From an uncultured Cellvibrio sp. (GTDB taxonomy: Bacteria; Pseudomonadota; Gammaproteobacteria; Pseudomonadales; Cellvibrionaceae), in contig CAMPIG010000301.1 of NCBI GenBank assembly GCA_946886255.1, positions 1 through 6,050 on the forward strand: DNA of 6,050 nt, read 5' to 3'. This document shows, piece by piece, positions 5,761 through 6,050 of this stretch (the stretch's first letter is position 1; each line of letters begins with the position of its first letter). The notes under the pieces are model-generated. The model had not been told where the DNA came from, searched no databases, and was given only the letters and a program-made list of their open reading frames with translations. Made by a program: the position numbers and the translations under genes.

Positions 5761-5768
5761 CAGATCAG

Positions 5769-6050
5769 TCAGGCGGTTAAGCGGCGGGTCAATTGTTTAG
5801 CGGCGTGGGTGTGGCGAGCGACAATTTCATGAATATCATGTTCAAGCAGGGTGCCTTGTTTTACTTTCCATTCGCCACCTACCATGACGTAGTCCGCTTT
5901 GTGAGCGCCGCATAACACCAGTGCAGCCAGGGCGTCACCATAACCGGAAAAGCGTGGCTCATCGAGGCAGAACAACGCCAGATCTGCTTGTTTGCCGACC
6001 GCGATTTCACCGAGTTCAGGCCGGTGTAATAAACGGGCACTGCCTTGCGT
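5769..6050 (-). CDS. Amidohydrolase, probably 8-oxoguanine deaminase, C-terminal 93 residues (runs off right edge)
   Basis: The frame is open to the right edge and ends with TGA at 5771-5769; the start is outside the window. The visible part begins TQGSARLLHRPELGEI, then AVGKQADLALFCLDEPRF, the Gly-Lys-x-Ala-Asp-Leu turn that closes ATZ/TRZ-type amidohydrolases. It continues GYGDALAALVLCGAHKADYVMV and GGEWKVKQGTLL. The pattern DxxAALVxC.....DYxxVxG is the one I know from 8-oxoguanine deaminases, which hydrolyse 8-oxoguanine to urate and ammonia. Related guanine deaminases and chlorohydrolase-like proteins share the same C-terminal composite domain. The metal-binding His and Asp residues lie outside the window, so substrate choice rests on the C-terminal pattern alone. 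It lies 167 nt upstream of egtB on the same strand. Confidence 0.8.
   Translation of the reverse strand, partial: TQGSARLLHRPELGEIAVGKQADLALFCLDEPRFSGYGDALAALVLCGAHKADYVMVGGEWKVKQGTLLEHDIHEIVARHTHAAKQLTRRLTA

Larger units (their letters stand above)
5602..5768. other. Repeat-rich spacer upstream of egtB
   Basis: No gene is seen. It holds two copies of CGCAGGGGACG (5623-5633, 5717-5727), an inverted pair TGCGTCCAA/TTGGACGCA (5673-5681, 5712-5720), an AT-rich stretch (5641-5660) and a 9-bp hairpin (5733-5760). It should also hold the egtB promoter; the AT-rich stretch contains TTTAAT on the minus strand but no good -35 partner was found. The egt operon may instead be read from the upstream amidohydrolase gene. 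Confidence 0.6.

Overview
The window looks like a piece of a moderate-GC gammaproteobacterial chromosome. The signal peptides are Gram-negative in style, the Shine-Dalgarno sequences are of AGGAG/GAGG type, and the palindromic intergenic repeats are typical of that class. A Cellvibrio/Saccharophagus-type relative is a guess from overall gene flavour, not something shown here. No rRNA, tRNA, CRISPR array, transposase or phage gene was seen.

Layout from left to right. At 1-173 (-) is the 5' end of a gene for a secreted protein that runs off the left edge. At 348-752 (-) is a small hypothetical gene with a good ribosome binding site and an 8-bp tandem duplication just inside its start. At 1067-2107 (+) is an exported protein of the NUP ('purine nucleoside permease') family. 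A 189-nt spacer follows, holding a perfect 29-bp inverted repeat with a second hairpin nested in it and, overlapping its right arm, a terminator-like hairpin with a T tract. At 2297-3385 (+) is an exported nucleoside hydrolase whose residues match the purine-specific (IAG) class. Only 7 nt separate it from the convergent egtD. At 3393-5601 (-) is an egtB-egtD pair for ergothioneine synthesis, with a 14-nt overlap. At 5602-5768 is a repeat-rich spacer. At 5769-6050 (-) is the C-terminal part of an amidohydrolase that most resembles 8-oxoguanine deaminase.

Three of the seven genes act, or plausibly act, on purines: the NUP protein, the IAG-type nucleosidase and the 8-oxoguanine deaminase-like enzyme. 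The first two carry signal peptides, so purine nucleosides could be split outside the cytoplasm and the bases then imported. Two more genes make the antioxidant thiol-histidine ergothioneine. A joint role in purine scavenging and oxidative damage control is an inference from neighbourhood only. The EgtB sequence has the two-tyrosine signature of enzymes that may use cysteine directly, and no egtA or egtC is visible in the window.
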